Source: Variovorax sp. YR216 (lineage in GTDB: Bacteria > Pseudomonadota > Gammaproteobacteria > Burkholderiales > Burkholderiaceae_C). From it: DNA of 64,000 bases. The first letter of the stretch is position 1, and every line of letters starts with the position of its first letter. A program made the position numbers and the translations under genes. Below the pieces are notes generated by a model. The model had not been told where the DNA came from, ran no database searches, and saw only the letters and a program-made list of their open reading frames with translations. Shown in pieces: positions 1 through 8,837 of this stretch. The stretch is from assembly GCF_900107745.1 (NCBI RefSeq), contig NZ_FNRO01000020.1, forward strand, positions 57,393 to 121,392. Direction: 5' to 3'.

Positions 1-244
1 GCACCAGCAGAACGCGCTCGGGCAGTCCTTGGGAAAGAGACAGAAAGCAAGCGAAAGCGTAGTTGTCGATGTACCCCAGTGGGCACACGATCACCGCCGT
101 TCCCGCCTTGCGGCTGATGCGCTCGAGATCGAAGGGCTGCAGGAAGTCGAGCGAAGCGGCGATGCGCAGGGTCGATGCGGCCGCGACACGTCGAAATTGT
201 GTGGCCCACCCATGAAGCACAGCGGCGATATCGATCACGTACAT
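1..244 (-). CDS. Hypothetical protein, 3' end beyond the window
   Basis: A minus-strand reading frame opens with ATG at 244 and stays open for 81 codons to the window edge, so the C-terminus is missing. It begins MYVIDIAAVLHGWATQ and contains a hydrophobic stretch around AGTAVIVCPLGYIDNYAF. I recognise no family. It starts 22 bases after the stop of the CBS-domain gene on the same strand, so the two are probably co-transcribed and it may share that gene's stress-related setting. The start is the first ATG in frame. Confidence 0.4.
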   Translation of the reverse strand, partial: MYVIDIAAVLHGWATQFRRVAAASTLRIAASLDFLQPFDLERISRKAGTAVIVCPLGYIDNYAFACFLSLSQGLPERVLLV

Positions 245-266
245 CGAGACGCCCCCCCCGCTCGCG

Positions 267-728
267 CTAGGCCGTTGCGGTGTGCACCCGCCTGCGACCG
301 CTCGCGACAACTCCGGCCAGTGCCTGCATCTCCTCAGCCAGCACCTCAAACAGGTCATCGAGGGTGACAATGCCGACCAGGACGCCTTCTGGCGTCGTCA
401 CGGGCATGCGCCGGACGCCCTTGCGCCGCATCGTCTCCAGCACGTCGAGCGCCGAGTCCTGCTCGCGGGCCACCGCCGGATCGGCGGTCATCGCTTCGGC
501 CACTGTCATCACGCGGGCGTCCAAGTCCTTGGCAACGACAGAAGTGACGATGTCACGGTCGGTCAGGACGCCGACCACCACCCGGCCGGGATCGGCCTCC
601 TCGACCACCAGCAGGCAGCCGACCTCCTGCTCGCGCATCAGCCGGGCTGCCTCGGCCAGACGCGTGCCACGGAACGCGATAGTCACGATGCGGGTGCAGA
701 TCTCGCCCGCGGTGAGTCTTTGGTACAT
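267..728 (-). CDS. CBS-domain pair protein
   Basis: This 153-residue cytoplasmic protein consists almost entirely of two CBS motifs, roughly residues 8-65 and 75-135. The markers are VGVLTDRDIV in the first and VGIVTLDDLFEVL in the second. Tandem CBS pairs bind adenine nucleotides or S-adenosyl ligands and act as energy or stress sensors; stand-alone versions are common in proteobacteria, often beside BON and universal-stress genes. The gene lies between a decayed BON-domain gene upstream and an open frame downstream on the same strand, which fits a small stress operon. No enzymatic domain is attached, so the effector it regulates cannot be named. Confidence 0.85.
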   Translation of the reverse strand: MYQRLTAGEICTRIVTIAFRGTRLAEAARLMREQEVGCLLVVEEADPGRVVVGVLTDRDIVTSVVAKDLDARVMTVAEAMTADPAVAREQDSALDVLETMRRKGVRRMPVTTPEGVLVGIVTLDDLFEVLAEEMQALAGVVASGRRRVHTATA

Positions 729-747
729 CCTGGCCTCCCGTTCGTCG

Positions 748-1119
748 CTAGCCCATCGTCAACTCATTGGTCACCGCGATCGCGCCGGACGCCGACCACG
801 CGACCCCTTGCACTGCATCGCGCTCGTGCCAAGCGTTCACCCGGCCGCGCAAAGTGGCCTCGGTGCCGTCGAGCCGAATGTCGGTCCTGTTCACCTCGTG
901 CTCGACCTGCCGCTTCGGCGCCTGGGTGATGCGGCTCCGCAGGTCGGACGGTGTCACGGCCGGTGTCTTGATGGTGATCTCGTTGCTGATTCTGACCACG
1001 CCTGGCACGGCTTCCGTCGCGCCACGCCGCCCGCAGTCACGATGCCCTCCTTTGCCGTTACGTCGATCGACGGCGAGCGGATGCCCGGGGTCTATCTTCA
1101 CGGCAGCGTTTCCTTGCAA
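748..1119 (-). pseudogene. Decayed BON-domain (OsmY-like) protein
   Basis: The open frame has a convincing second BON motif in its C-terminal half (residues about 58-120: the pattern D..L....A.LRGRVNAWHERDAV with a closing GAIAVTNELTM). The first BON motif is broken. Its opening SIDVTAKEGIVT is readable only in a different frame, and the loop-helix part that should follow is missing before the frame resumes at VPGVVRISNEITIK. BON proteins are usually periplasmic and bind phospholipid, but no signal peptide is left here. I read it as a frameshifted and internally deleted remnant upstream of the CBS gene; a translated C-terminal BON fragment cannot be excluded. Confidence 0.6.
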
Positions 1120-1356
1120 ATTTCACCTTCGTCAATCTATGCGAGACGGGCGCAGCCGTACTTGACGCGCGTCAATCCGGTTCATCTGCGCTCTCCAGCA
1201 TTGCACCGTCATGGCAAAAGGCAGCCCGCCAAGCGGCCGTAGCGACCTTTGTGCCCGGGTACCAGGCTCGCGAGGATGCGCCCCCCCAATGTTGAGGATG
1301 TTTGCACACACGCTGGGGGTCTCAAATGAGGCATCTTTACCTTCAGGGGGCGAGCC

Positions 1357-4300
1357 ATGTCCGCATGCGTCAGTCGCGACATCTTCCTGCAAATCGAACC
1401 CCTCCCTGACTACAGTCCGCTTGCGCCACTTCTGTGCGCACGGCGATACGGTCGCGACTGCCAGTTCAACGATGGCCATGAGCTCGGCCGGATTCCCGCC
1501 GAGGAGATTCTCGACGCGCGCGTCGACGCGCTGGTCTATCGCGAGTACCTGGACGCCGACTACACCGTGCCGAACACCGCGCCCCTGGTGCCGTCCGACG
1601 TCGCGGAGCCGCCTTGGGACCGCCGCGTCCCGAGCGCGCTGATCTGGGCCAAGCCCGGCGAGCGCCTGCGTATCCACGTACGCAATGCCGACCCGCACGA
1701 CTGTCACAGCCTGCACGTGCACGGCCTGCGCTACGGCATCGACTCCGATGGCGCGTGGCCGCGTGGCGTGGCGACCAAGGACGGGCGGCGCAGCGACGAG
1801 ATCCTGCCCGGCCAGACCTGGACCTACGTGTTCGACATCGGCGCCGAGATGATCGGTGCGTGGCCCTTCCACGACCACGTGCGGCACGTGCAAATGAACA
1901 TCAACCGCGGGCTGCTGGGCGGAATCATCGTGCGCGACCCGCACGCCGCGCGTGTTGACCACGAGGTGCCGATGTTCTTCCACGTGATGGCCGGCTCCAG
2001 CGGTAGCGTGCAGTTCGAAAGCCCGATGCTCTCGCACGGCGACGTGTTCAAGTTCAAGTTCCTGGTGGCCGACCAGATCACCGACTACATCTGCCGGATT
2101 CATGGGCCCAGCATGGCGGGGCGGGTGCGCGTGGTGGCTGGTGCGCCCACTGCCGCGGTGAACGTGAAGGTCGAGGACAACAAGTTCACCCCGGCGGACG
2201 TCACCATCACCGCCGGCACCGAGGTGATCTGGACCAACTTCGGCGACAACCAGCACATCGTGTTCTCGGGCGGTGGCGGCAAGGCGAGCTTCTGCCTCAA
2301 CGGCCGCGCCTTCGTCGGCAACACGCCGATCATCAGCGCCAACTCGGGTGAGACGATCCGCTGGTACTTGTTCAATCTCGACACCGGCAGCATGTGGCAC
2401 AACTTCCACCCGCATGCGTCGCGCTGGCAGATTCCGTCGCCGCCTGGCGGCGCCAGCGACGTGCATGCGCTGAGCCCGGTTGAGACCTTCATTGTCGACA
2501 CCGAGGTCCCGCCGGCCCTGCGCCTGCCCTGCGAGCTGGAGCAACTGCAGTGCTGCCCTCCCGCCGATGCGTGCCTGACGGAGCTGTGCGCGGACTTCCT
2601 CTTCCACTGCCATGTCGAAGAGCACATGATGGCCGGCCTCGTCGGTTTGATTCGCGCGAAGCAGAAGATCTGGATCACGGACGCGGTGCTCAAGCAGACC
2701 CAACTGGTGCTGCCCCTGGGGTGCTGCGACAACGAGTGCACACCGGTGGACCTGACGCGCTGCATGGGCCGCAAACCTCTGCCCCCGAAGCCGCCGCAGC
2801 AACCCTCGGCGCACGGCGACAATCCGATGGTCATGGCCATGCCAGCCACCGCGGGCGTACCCGAGCATGTGGTGCAGATGCAGCCGCATGCCCACACGCT
2901 GGACGCGCTCGTGCACGAGCACCCGTTCGAACCCGTGGTGGTGCCTGCGACAGGCCCGGTGGATGCGCTGACCGTAGCAAAGACAGGCTACTGGGAGCTG
3001 CTTCCCTGCGAGCTTCCGGTGCTCGCGGTGCACGCCGCGTTGATGCACACCGGCAGGATCGTGTTCTTCGCCGGCAGCGGCAACGACGAGCTCTACACAA
3101 CGGGCTTCCGCAGCGCCGTCTACGACTACGAGAACGGCACCATGACGATGCCGACCACACCCGCCGATGTGTTCTGCGCCGGCCAGTCGTTCCTGCCCGA
3201 CGGGCGATTGCTGGTGGCCGGCGGAACCGAGCGTTACGACCCATTCGTCGGCCTGAAGACTGCCTTGCTGTTTGACCCGGCCACCGAGCAGTGGACCTTC
3301 GTGCATCCCATGAAATGGGGCCGCTGGTACCCGGCGCTGATGACGCTCGGTGACGGTCGGGTGATGGCCACCTCGGGCGGCGGCAGCCCCGAGAATGAGC
3401 TCTATAGCAACCCCACCGGCTGGTCGGTGGCAGGGCCCGGATTCGGCTGGCCACTGTACCCGCACCTGACCCTGTTGGCCGACGGCCGCGTGTTCCATTC
3501 GGGCATGCGCTTGGGCGGCTCGGCTGTGTTGCCCGGTTTCCTGACGCCGGCCACCGGTGCCTATACGCCGCTGCCCGCGGCCGCCATTCCCGCCAGCTTC
3601 AACTTCGGCGCGCGCGACCAGGGCGCGACCGTGCTTCTGCCTCCGGCGCAGACGCAGAAGGTGATGGTGATGGGCGGAGGCAGTCCGAGCATCAACGCGG
3701 TCCACGTCATCGATACCGATGCGCCCGGTCCGCACTACGTCGCCGCACCATCGATGCTGCGCAACCGCATCCACGTCAATGCGGTCATCCTGCCCGACCG
3801 CACCGTGGTCGCGACCGGTGGCAGCGGCATCGCCGAGAACGCGCTGACCGCCTCGACCGAAGCCGAGATCTACGACCCCGTCGCCAACACCTGGACCACC
3901 GGCGCTCGCGCTCGCGTGCCGCGCATGTACCACTCGATCGCGCTACTGCTGCCGGACGCGCGCGTGCTCACAGCCGGCTCCAACCCGAGTCGGCGCAACG
4001 ACGAGATGCGGCTCGAGGTCTATCACCCGCCATACCTGTTCCGAGGGCCGCGGCCCTGCATCGAGAGCGCGCCCGACGATCTGACGCTGGGCGATTCGTT
4101 CACCCTGCACATTCCCGACGCGGCGAACATCAAGTGGCTGAGCCTGGTGCGGCCGATGGCCACCACGCACTCGTGCGACAGCGAGCAGCGCCTGATTGAC
4201 ATTGCGTTCAAGCACAGCGGCGTGTGCAAGCTCGTCGCGCGCCTGAGTGACAACCCGAACCTGGTGCCGCCGGGCTACTACATGCTGTTCGCGGTGAATC

Positions 4301-5850
4301 AGGCCGGTGTGCCGTCGATCGCGCATTGGCTGCGCGTGAAATCCAAGCTCGAGACCATCCGCACGGTGAAGATCCACCCGGCCATCGGCATCGCCCGTGT
4401 TGGCAACAGCCCCAGCGAGTTCTTTATCGGACCGGAGGTTCCCGGCGACAGCACGGCGCCGGCCGGCGGTTACAAGGACAAGCAGCATCGCGTGAAGCGC
4501 CAGGCCGCACGCTTTCGCTTGTTCGGCTACGACGAGCACGGCAAACTCGTTCAGGAACTGGACGCGAAGGATGCCACCATCCACTGGACCGCTCACCTGG
4601 CCAACAAGAAGGCGGCCGGGCCCCGCTTCGAGGGCCTCAAGCAGGACACGTCGTTGCGCAACGAGAGCGTTGCTGATCGCAACACGCTGGTCATCGACCC
4701 AGGTCCCCGCTCGATCAGCGGGGTCGCGCAATCGGCCAGCTTCGACAGCGGAAGCTTCCTGGGCACCAAGGTGCCGCTCGGCGAGATCCGCACCGACGAA
4801 CAGGGCCGGCTGCTGGTGCTTGGCGGCTTCGGCCATTCGGCGTCACCCTCGCATGCGCCGATCACCACCTTCGCCAATAACGACGGTTGGCATGACGATG
4901 TGTCCGACGGCCCCGTCAACGCGACGGTGGAACTGCATGGCCTCAACCAGACGCTGCATGCGGTTGGTGCATGGGTCATCGTCGGGCCCCCCAAGTTCGC
5001 ACCTGCCTTCCAGAGCATCAGCACGCTGTACGACGTTCTCCTGCAAACCGCGGTGGACAAGCTCGGCTTTGCGCTGCCGGAGCAGCCCTCTTTCACCCGC
5101 GACATCTTCCCGGTGTTGGCTCGCGTGACGCAGATGAAGTGGGTCAGTTCGCTGGCGGGTTCGGCGCACAGGACCTTGGCCGCTGTCCTTCCACCCCCCG
5201 GGCCCGACGCGGTGCGCGCGGCAATATTCGAGCGTTTGCGCAACCCCAACGACGGCTCGGGCGGCGATATGCCGATGGTATGGTCGGAGCACTATGGCTC
5301 GCAGGCCGACGAGCGGGCTGCGCCGCGCGAGATGGCCGACATGGACGAGGCCCAGAATCAGCCTGTCACGCGCATCCAGTACCGCGTACTGGAACAGTGG
5401 AAGGACGGCGACTTCATCAATGACTGGAATGGGCCGCCGGCGCCCGGGGCCGAGGTCACGCCAGAGGGGCTGGACCGCGCGGCCCTTGAGACCTGTGTCG
5501 GCGGGCCGTTCTACCCGGGTATTGAGGCGGGTTGGGCCTTGCGTGATGTATTTCCCTTCGCCGAGCCGTTCAGGCTCTGGCAGGCCTCGCTGTCGGCGGG
5601 CGATGTGACGCAGCAGATGTCGGTGCCGTGGCAATCGGACTTCAACGACTGCCAGTTCGAGGAGCCGCTCGCGTGGTGGCCGGCGCAGCGGCCCGACGAT
5701 GTCTTCGTCGGCAATAGCGACACGCCGGTGAAGTGGACCCGCGGCATCGTCGGCGGTCCGGAGGACATGATCAAGTCCTGGCACCGGCTGGGCTTCGTGG
5801 TGAAGGACGGCACGCGTTTCGTGGAACGCGAGCGCGAAGACCATCAATGA
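1357..5850 (+). CDS. Triple oxidase fusion: multicopper oxidase, radical copper oxidase and LodA-like quinoprotein
   Basis: The protein has 1,497 residues. Residues 1-440 are a multicopper oxidase with all four copper motifs: HVHG (H120, H122), WPFHDH (H172, H174), HNFHPH (H348, H351, H353) and FHCHVEEH (H417, C418, H419, H423). About 540-1000 is a kelch/DUF1929 galactose- or glyoxal-oxidase-like unit, with C607 (DVFCAG) and Y658 (RWYP) for the Cys-Tyr cofactor, and Y858, H859 (MYHS) and H938 (THS) as copper ligands. About 1003-1497 is LodA-like: PAIGIARVGNS at the start, DDVSDGPV, then CVGGPFYPGIEAGW and WWPAQRPDDV. C1380 and W1440/1441 are candidates for the cysteine tryptophylquinone pair. 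No signal peptide is seen. The ATG follows CAGGGGG by six bases. The stop overlaps the LodB-like start as ATGA. Substrates are unknown; amine, amino-acid or aldehyde oxidation yielding H2O2 is expected from the families. Confidence 0.88.
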   Translation: MSACVSRDIFLQIEPLPDYSPLAPLLCARRYGRDCQFNDGHELGRIPAEEILDARVDALVYREYLDADYTVPNTAPLVPSDVAEPPWDRRVPSALIWAKPGERLRIHVRNADPHDCHSLHVHGLRYGIDSDGAWPRGVATKDGRRSDEILPGQTWTYVFDIGAEMIGAWPFHDHVRHVQMNINRGLLGGIIVRDPHAARVDHEVPMFFHVMAGSSGSVQFESPMLSHGDVFKFKFLVADQITDYICRIHGPSMAGRVRVVAGAPTAAVNVKVEDNKFTPADVTITAGTEVIWTNFGDNQHIVFSGGGGKASFCLNGRAFVGNTPIISANSGETIRWYLFNLDTGSMWHNFHPHASRWQIPSPPGGASDVHALSPVETFIVDTEVPPALRLPCELEQLQCCPPADACLTELCADFLFHCHVEEHMMAGLVGLIRAKQKIWITDAVLKQTQLVLPLGCCDNECTPVDLTRCMGRKPLPPKPPQQPSAHGDNPMVMAMPATAGVPEHVVQMQPHAHTLDALVHEHPFEPVVVPATGPVDALTVAKTGYWELLPCELPVLAVHAALMHTGRIVFFAGSGNDELYTTGFRSAVYDYENGTMTMPTTPADVFCAGQSFLPDGRLLVAGGTERYDPFVGLKTALLFDPATEQWTFVHPMKWGRWYPALMTLGDGRVMATSGGGSPENELYSNPTGWSVAGPGFGWPLYPHLTLLADGRVFHSGMRLGGSAVLPGFLTPATGAYTPLPAAAIPASFNFGARDQGATVLLPPAQTQKVMVMGGGSPSINAVHVIDTDAPGPHYVAAPSMLRNRIHVNAVILPDRTVVATGGSGIAENALTASTEAEIYDPVANTWTTGARARVPRMYHSIALLLPDARVLTAGSNPSRRNDEMRLEVYHPPYLFRGPRPCIESAPDDLTLGDSFTLHIPDAANIKWLSLVRPMATTHSCDSEQRLIDIAFKHSGVCKLVARLSDNPNLVPPGYYMLFAVNQAGVPSIAHWLRVKSKLETIRTVKIHPAIGIARVGNSPSEFFIGPEVPGDSTAPAGGYKDKQHRVKRQAARFRLFGYDEHGKLVQELDAKDATIHWTAHLANKKAAGPRFEGLKQDTSLRNESVADRNTLVIDPGPRSISGVAQSASFDSGSFLGTKVPLGEIRTDEQGRLLVLGGFGHSASPSHAPITTFANNDGWHDDVSDGPVNATVELHGLNQTLHAVGAWVIVGPPKFAPAFQSISTLYDVLLQTAVDKLGFALPEQPSFTRDIFPVLARVTQMKWVSSLAGSAHRTLAAVLPPPGPDAVRAAIFERLRNPNDGSGGDMPMVWSEHYGSQADERAAPREMADMDEAQNQPVTRIQYRVLEQWKDGDFINDWNGPPAPGAEVTPEGLDRAALETCVGGPFYPGIEAGWALRDVFPFAEPFRLWQASLSAGDVTQQMSVPWQSDFNDCQFEEPLAWWPAQRPDDVFVGNSDTPVKWTRGIVGGPEDMIKSWHRLGFVVKDGTRFVEREREDHQ

Positions 5851-6938
5851 TGCGACGGCCGCCGATCGTCGACGTGGCCGTGGTCGGCGCCGGCCCGGCC
5901 GGTTGCGCCACCGCGCTGGCGTTGCGCCAGCGCGGGCACAGTTGCCTGCTGATCGAAAGCGCCGGCAACGCGCGAGTGCGCGTCGGCGAAACCCTGCCAC
6001 CCGCCGCCTGTCGTCCGCTCGCCGCCCTGGGCGTATGGGACGCGTTCGTCGCGTCGAGGCCGCTGCCTTCGGTGGCGATCCGCTCGATCTGGGGCAGCAG
6101 GGAGCCCCAGGAGCGCGAGTTCATCTTCGACCCCTACGGCAACGGGTGGCATCTCGACCGCGCGCGCTTCGACGCAATGCTGCTCGAGCAGGCGACAAAG
6201 GCGGGCGCCACTTTGCTTCAGCCGGCCCGACTGCAATCGGCGGAACTCGACCGACACGGAATCTGGGCACTGCGCATCGCCGGTGACCTACTGCGCGCGC
6301 GCTTGGTTGTCGATGCCAGCGGCCGCGCCGCTTCGTTCGCGCGCCGCCAAGGCGCGATGCGAACGGCACGCGACCACCTGATCGGGGTCGTCGCGCGCTA
6401 CCGGCTTCCGACCCGCCAGCGCGCCGAGGCAGGTGTGATGCTGCTGGAAGCCGCGCAGGACGGCTGGTGGTACGGCGCACGTCTGCCCAACGCCGGGCTC
6501 GTCGTCAGCTACATGACCGACCGCGACCTGCTCCCGCGCGGCCTGTCCGAGTTCGAGTCCGTACTGGGTCGGACCGAGGAGGTGGCGCAGGCTGTCGAGG
6601 GACACGTCCTCGACAGCCCGCCGCACTCCGTACCAGCCGACACCGCCTGTTTGTGGCCGATGTGCGGCGCCGGGTGGTTGGCCGTCGGCGATGCTGCCGC
6701 CTCCTACGATCCGCTATCGGGTCAGGGTATCTTCAAGGCCCTTTCGAGTGGGCGGCTCGCGGCTGACGCCATCAGTGCGAACCTGGCCGGTGACGACTCC
6801 GCGCTTCGGTACTACGGCGCCGAGGTCTGCGCCGACTTCAGGCGCGCACTGGCCCTGCGTAGCGTCTACTACGCTCATGAGCACCGCTGGCCCAAATCGA
6901 TGTTCTGGCACCGTCGCCACGCAGCGGCGGATGCATGA
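5847..6938 (+). CDS. LodB-like FAD-dependent flavoprotein, quinone-cofactor maturase
   Basis: This 363-residue protein opens with a dinucleotide-binding GAGPAGCATALALRQRGH motif (residues about 12-29). The second FAD signature WLAVGDAAASYDPLSGQGI comes near residue 275. The overall pattern is that of tryptophan-halogenase-like monooxygenases, the group that includes LodB and GoxB, which are required to build the quinone cofactor of LodA/GoxA oxidases. Its ATG overlaps the stop of the oxidase gene (ATGA), so translation is very likely coupled. An in-frame ATG follows immediately at 5850. The context makes maturation of the upstream LodA-like domain the best reading; halogenase activity is a weaker alternative. 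Confidence 0.82.
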   Translation: MMRRPPIVDVAVVGAGPAGCATALALRQRGHSCLLIESAGNARVRVGETLPPAACRPLAALGVWDAFVASRPLPSVAIRSIWGSREPQEREFIFDPYGNGWHLDRARFDAMLLEQATKAGATLLQPARLQSAELDRHGIWALRIAGDLLRARLVVDASGRAASFARRQGAMRTARDHLIGVVARYRLPTRQRAEAGVMLLEAAQDGWWYGARLPNAGLVVSYMTDRDLLPRGLSEFESVLGRTEEVAQAVEGHVLDSPPHSVPADTACLWPMCGAGWLAVGDAAASYDPLSGQGIFKALSSGRLAADAISANLAGDDSALRYYGAEVCADFRRALALRSVYYAHEHRWPKSMFWHRRHAAADA

Positions 6939-7105
6939 CTACAAAGAAGCCACAAGGGACCCTCGAACTGTGTGGCGCGAGCACGCCGACAAAATCCGTA
7001 TGCGCATCATTGATTCATGCACACGTTCGGCACGTCCACTGATGGCGGATGGCAAGGCCATCGGGCCTGAAATTTTCCGCAATGGTCAGGCACTCGCGGC
7101 ACTCC

Positions 7106-7489
7106 TCACCGGGTGGTCGGCGGTAGGCCCTGACGCAGCCATGAGATCGTCCGCACCATGGCATCCGCGGCTGCTGCCTGGTCCTTGGGCGGTGCATTTG
7201 ATAGGCTGAAACCGTGGCCAACTCCCGCGTACTCATGCAGCGTCAGCAAGGAAAGTGACGAGGCCTTGGACGCCAGCTCGAGCTGGCGCGTCTCTTCGAT
7301 CAGACAGCAGTCCCTGTAGGTATCGGCTATGCCGGCCATCATCAGGACCGGCACCTTCATCTTGCCGAGAAACTCGGCCGGATCTTTTATGAAGTTGGTC
7401 AGCGGGTAGGAAACCGCCACCGTTTCAACCAGCTCCGGCATGCGCGTGGCAGACGCGAGCGCCACTCCGCCACTCAACGAGTACCCCAT
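7106..7489 (-). pseudogene. N-terminally truncated dienelactone hydrolase-like fragment
   Basis: The frame begins right at the nucleophile elbow, MGYSLSGGVALASA (G-x-S-x-G). It continues through VPVLMMAGIADTYRDC, an acid-residue region, and YAGVGHGFSLS, which carries the catalytic histidine. This is the C-terminal half of an alpha/beta hydrolase of the dienelactone hydrolase type. The N-terminal half is absent: a stop codon sits three codons upstream, and the adjoining DNA instead resembles the end of a chemoreceptor gene. The gene is therefore a truncated remnant, possibly still translated but unlikely to fold as an intact hydrolase. Confidence 0.65.
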
Positions 7490-7492
7490 GCC

Positions 7493-7556
7493 GGCCTACC
7501 GTGCGTTGGCGCCCGACTGAGATGGCCCACGGCCTGCAACCAGTTGCTTAGCCAGA
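7493..7556 (-). pseudogene. Remnant of a chemoreceptor gene 3' end
   Basis: About 60 bases closely match the last codons of the chemoreceptor gene that ends at 26447. The run reading ccggcctaccgtgc, one mismatch, then ttggcgcc is shared (22 of 23 bases), and upstream codons align in frame (NWLQAV here, NLVQAV there). No other part of a chemoreceptor is present, so this is a short insert or scar abutting the truncated hydrolase. Confidence 0.5.
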
Positions 7557-7667
7557 TCGGAACAACGCGCGAGAATGAGCGCGTGCCCAGCTGATGGGAT
7601 GCCTTCGCAACGTACTACTACACTTGCGCTGCAGGCGGCCTCGGAGGCCGCGATCGGTACAACGCCC

Positions 7668-8837
7668 ATGTCTTCGCGTGCAGCTGAACACTTGAGCTCC
7701 TCTGAAGGGTTCTTTGGCGCACTGCCGTTGTTGGAGCGCGAGCGCGACGCTTTCGACGTGACCCGCTTTCGCCCAGCACCGGACGACTGGGCACTCGCGG
7801 TCACCGACATCGTCGACTCGACCGGCGCCGTCGCGAGAGGACGTCACAAGACGGTCAATTTCGTGGCCGCCATGGGGATCGCGGGTCTTCGCAACCTTTG
7901 CGCGCCGACGCGAATCCCGTTTTTGTTCGGCGGGGACGGAGCGGTCGTGATGGTGCCGCCATCGAAGGTCGGTGCGGCACGCGCCGAACTCGCGCGTGTC
8001 CGGGGGCAGTCGAGGCGCGACTTCGATCTCGTGTTGCGCGTGGGTCTGGTCACCGTCGAAACACTTCGCCGCTTCGATTGTGACGTTCTGGTCGGCAGGT
8101 TCGAGCCGACCCCGGGAAACAGCTTTGGCATCTTCCTCGGGGGAGGGGTGCGGGTCCTCGAAGATGCGGTCCGGGGTCGGGGAAATGCCGAGCTGGGGCG
8201 CCTCGCCGCCATCCCAGATGCATTGGACGACGGCGAGCCGGTCGACCTCGAGGGGTTGTCGTGCCGCTGGGATACGCTGCATTCGAGCCAGGGAACGATG
8301 TTGACAATGATTGTTCGCGGCAACGCCGACCTGCGCGAGATCTACTGCGAAGTCCTGAGACTCGCCGGCCCAGAGGCCGAGATCCGCCCCGTGAGTTTGA
8401 ACACGCTGCGCGCGCGCTGGCCGCCAACGGGCTTCATGCTGGAAGCACGGGCGCGCAGGCGTGGCGGTTCGCTGCTTGCATGGACGGCGCGAGTGCTCGC
8501 GGAAACCCTGTTGGCCCGCGTTGTCCTCGCGTGTGGAAAGCCCATCGGGGGCTTCGATCCCCAGCGCTATCGCAGCGAGATCGTCACTAACACCGACTTC
8601 TGCATGCACGACGAGACGCTCTGCTTCGTGATTGATTGCCCGCTTGCCGCAGTGGACGCGATCAAGATGTACCTGGCCGATGCCGCGTCGACGCGAGGGC
8701 TTCGCTACGGAATCCATCTCTCGGATACAGCGCTCATGACTTGCCTAGTCACGGCCCCGGCGGACAGTCTCCATGTGCACTTCGTCGACGGAGGAGGCGG
8801 CGGCTATACCAGCGCATCCAAAAGCCTCAAGGTGTGA
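7668..8837 (+). CDS. DUF3095 family, adenylate-cyclase-like protein
   Basis: The pattern FFGALPLLER, then PDDWALAVTDIVDST, then RIPFLFGGDGAVVM is characteristic of the DUF3095 family, whose fold is related to class III nucleotide cyclases: the TDI..ST and GGDGA segments correspond to the metal-binding strands. A C-terminal HVHFVDGGGGGYTSAS closes the protein. Two starts are possible. ATG 7575 gives 420 residues; ATG 7668 gives 389 and places the conserved block nearer the N-terminus, so I prefer it. Neither has a clear Shine-Dalgarno sequence. Cyclase activity is not proven for the family, and the nucleotide produced, if any, is unknown. Confidence 0.75.
   Translation: MSSRAAEHLSSSEGFFGALPLLERERDAFDVTRFRPAPDDWALAVTDIVDSTGAVARGRHKTVNFVAAMGIAGLRNLCAPTRIPFLFGGDGAVVMVPPSKVGAARAELARVRGQSRRDFDLVLRVGLVTVETLRRFDCDVLVGRFEPTPGNSFGIFLGGGVRVLEDAVRGRGNAELGRLAAIPDALDDGEPVDLEGLSCRWDTLHSSQGTMLTMIVRGNADLREIYCEVLRLAGPEAEIRPVSLNTLRARWPPTGFMLEARARRRGGSLLAWTARVLAETLLARVVLACGKPIGGFDPQRYRSEIVTNTDFCMHDETLCFVIDCPLAAVDAIKMYLADAASTRGLRYGIHLSDTALMTCLVTAPADSLHVHFVDGGGGGYTSASKSLKV

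Noticed and set aside
1132..3933. A 933-codon open frame on the minus strand across the oxidase gene
   Set aside because: It is antisense to a gene with many conserved catalytic motifs; its translation is His/Arg/Gly-rich with no recognisable domain, typical of GC-rich antisense frames.
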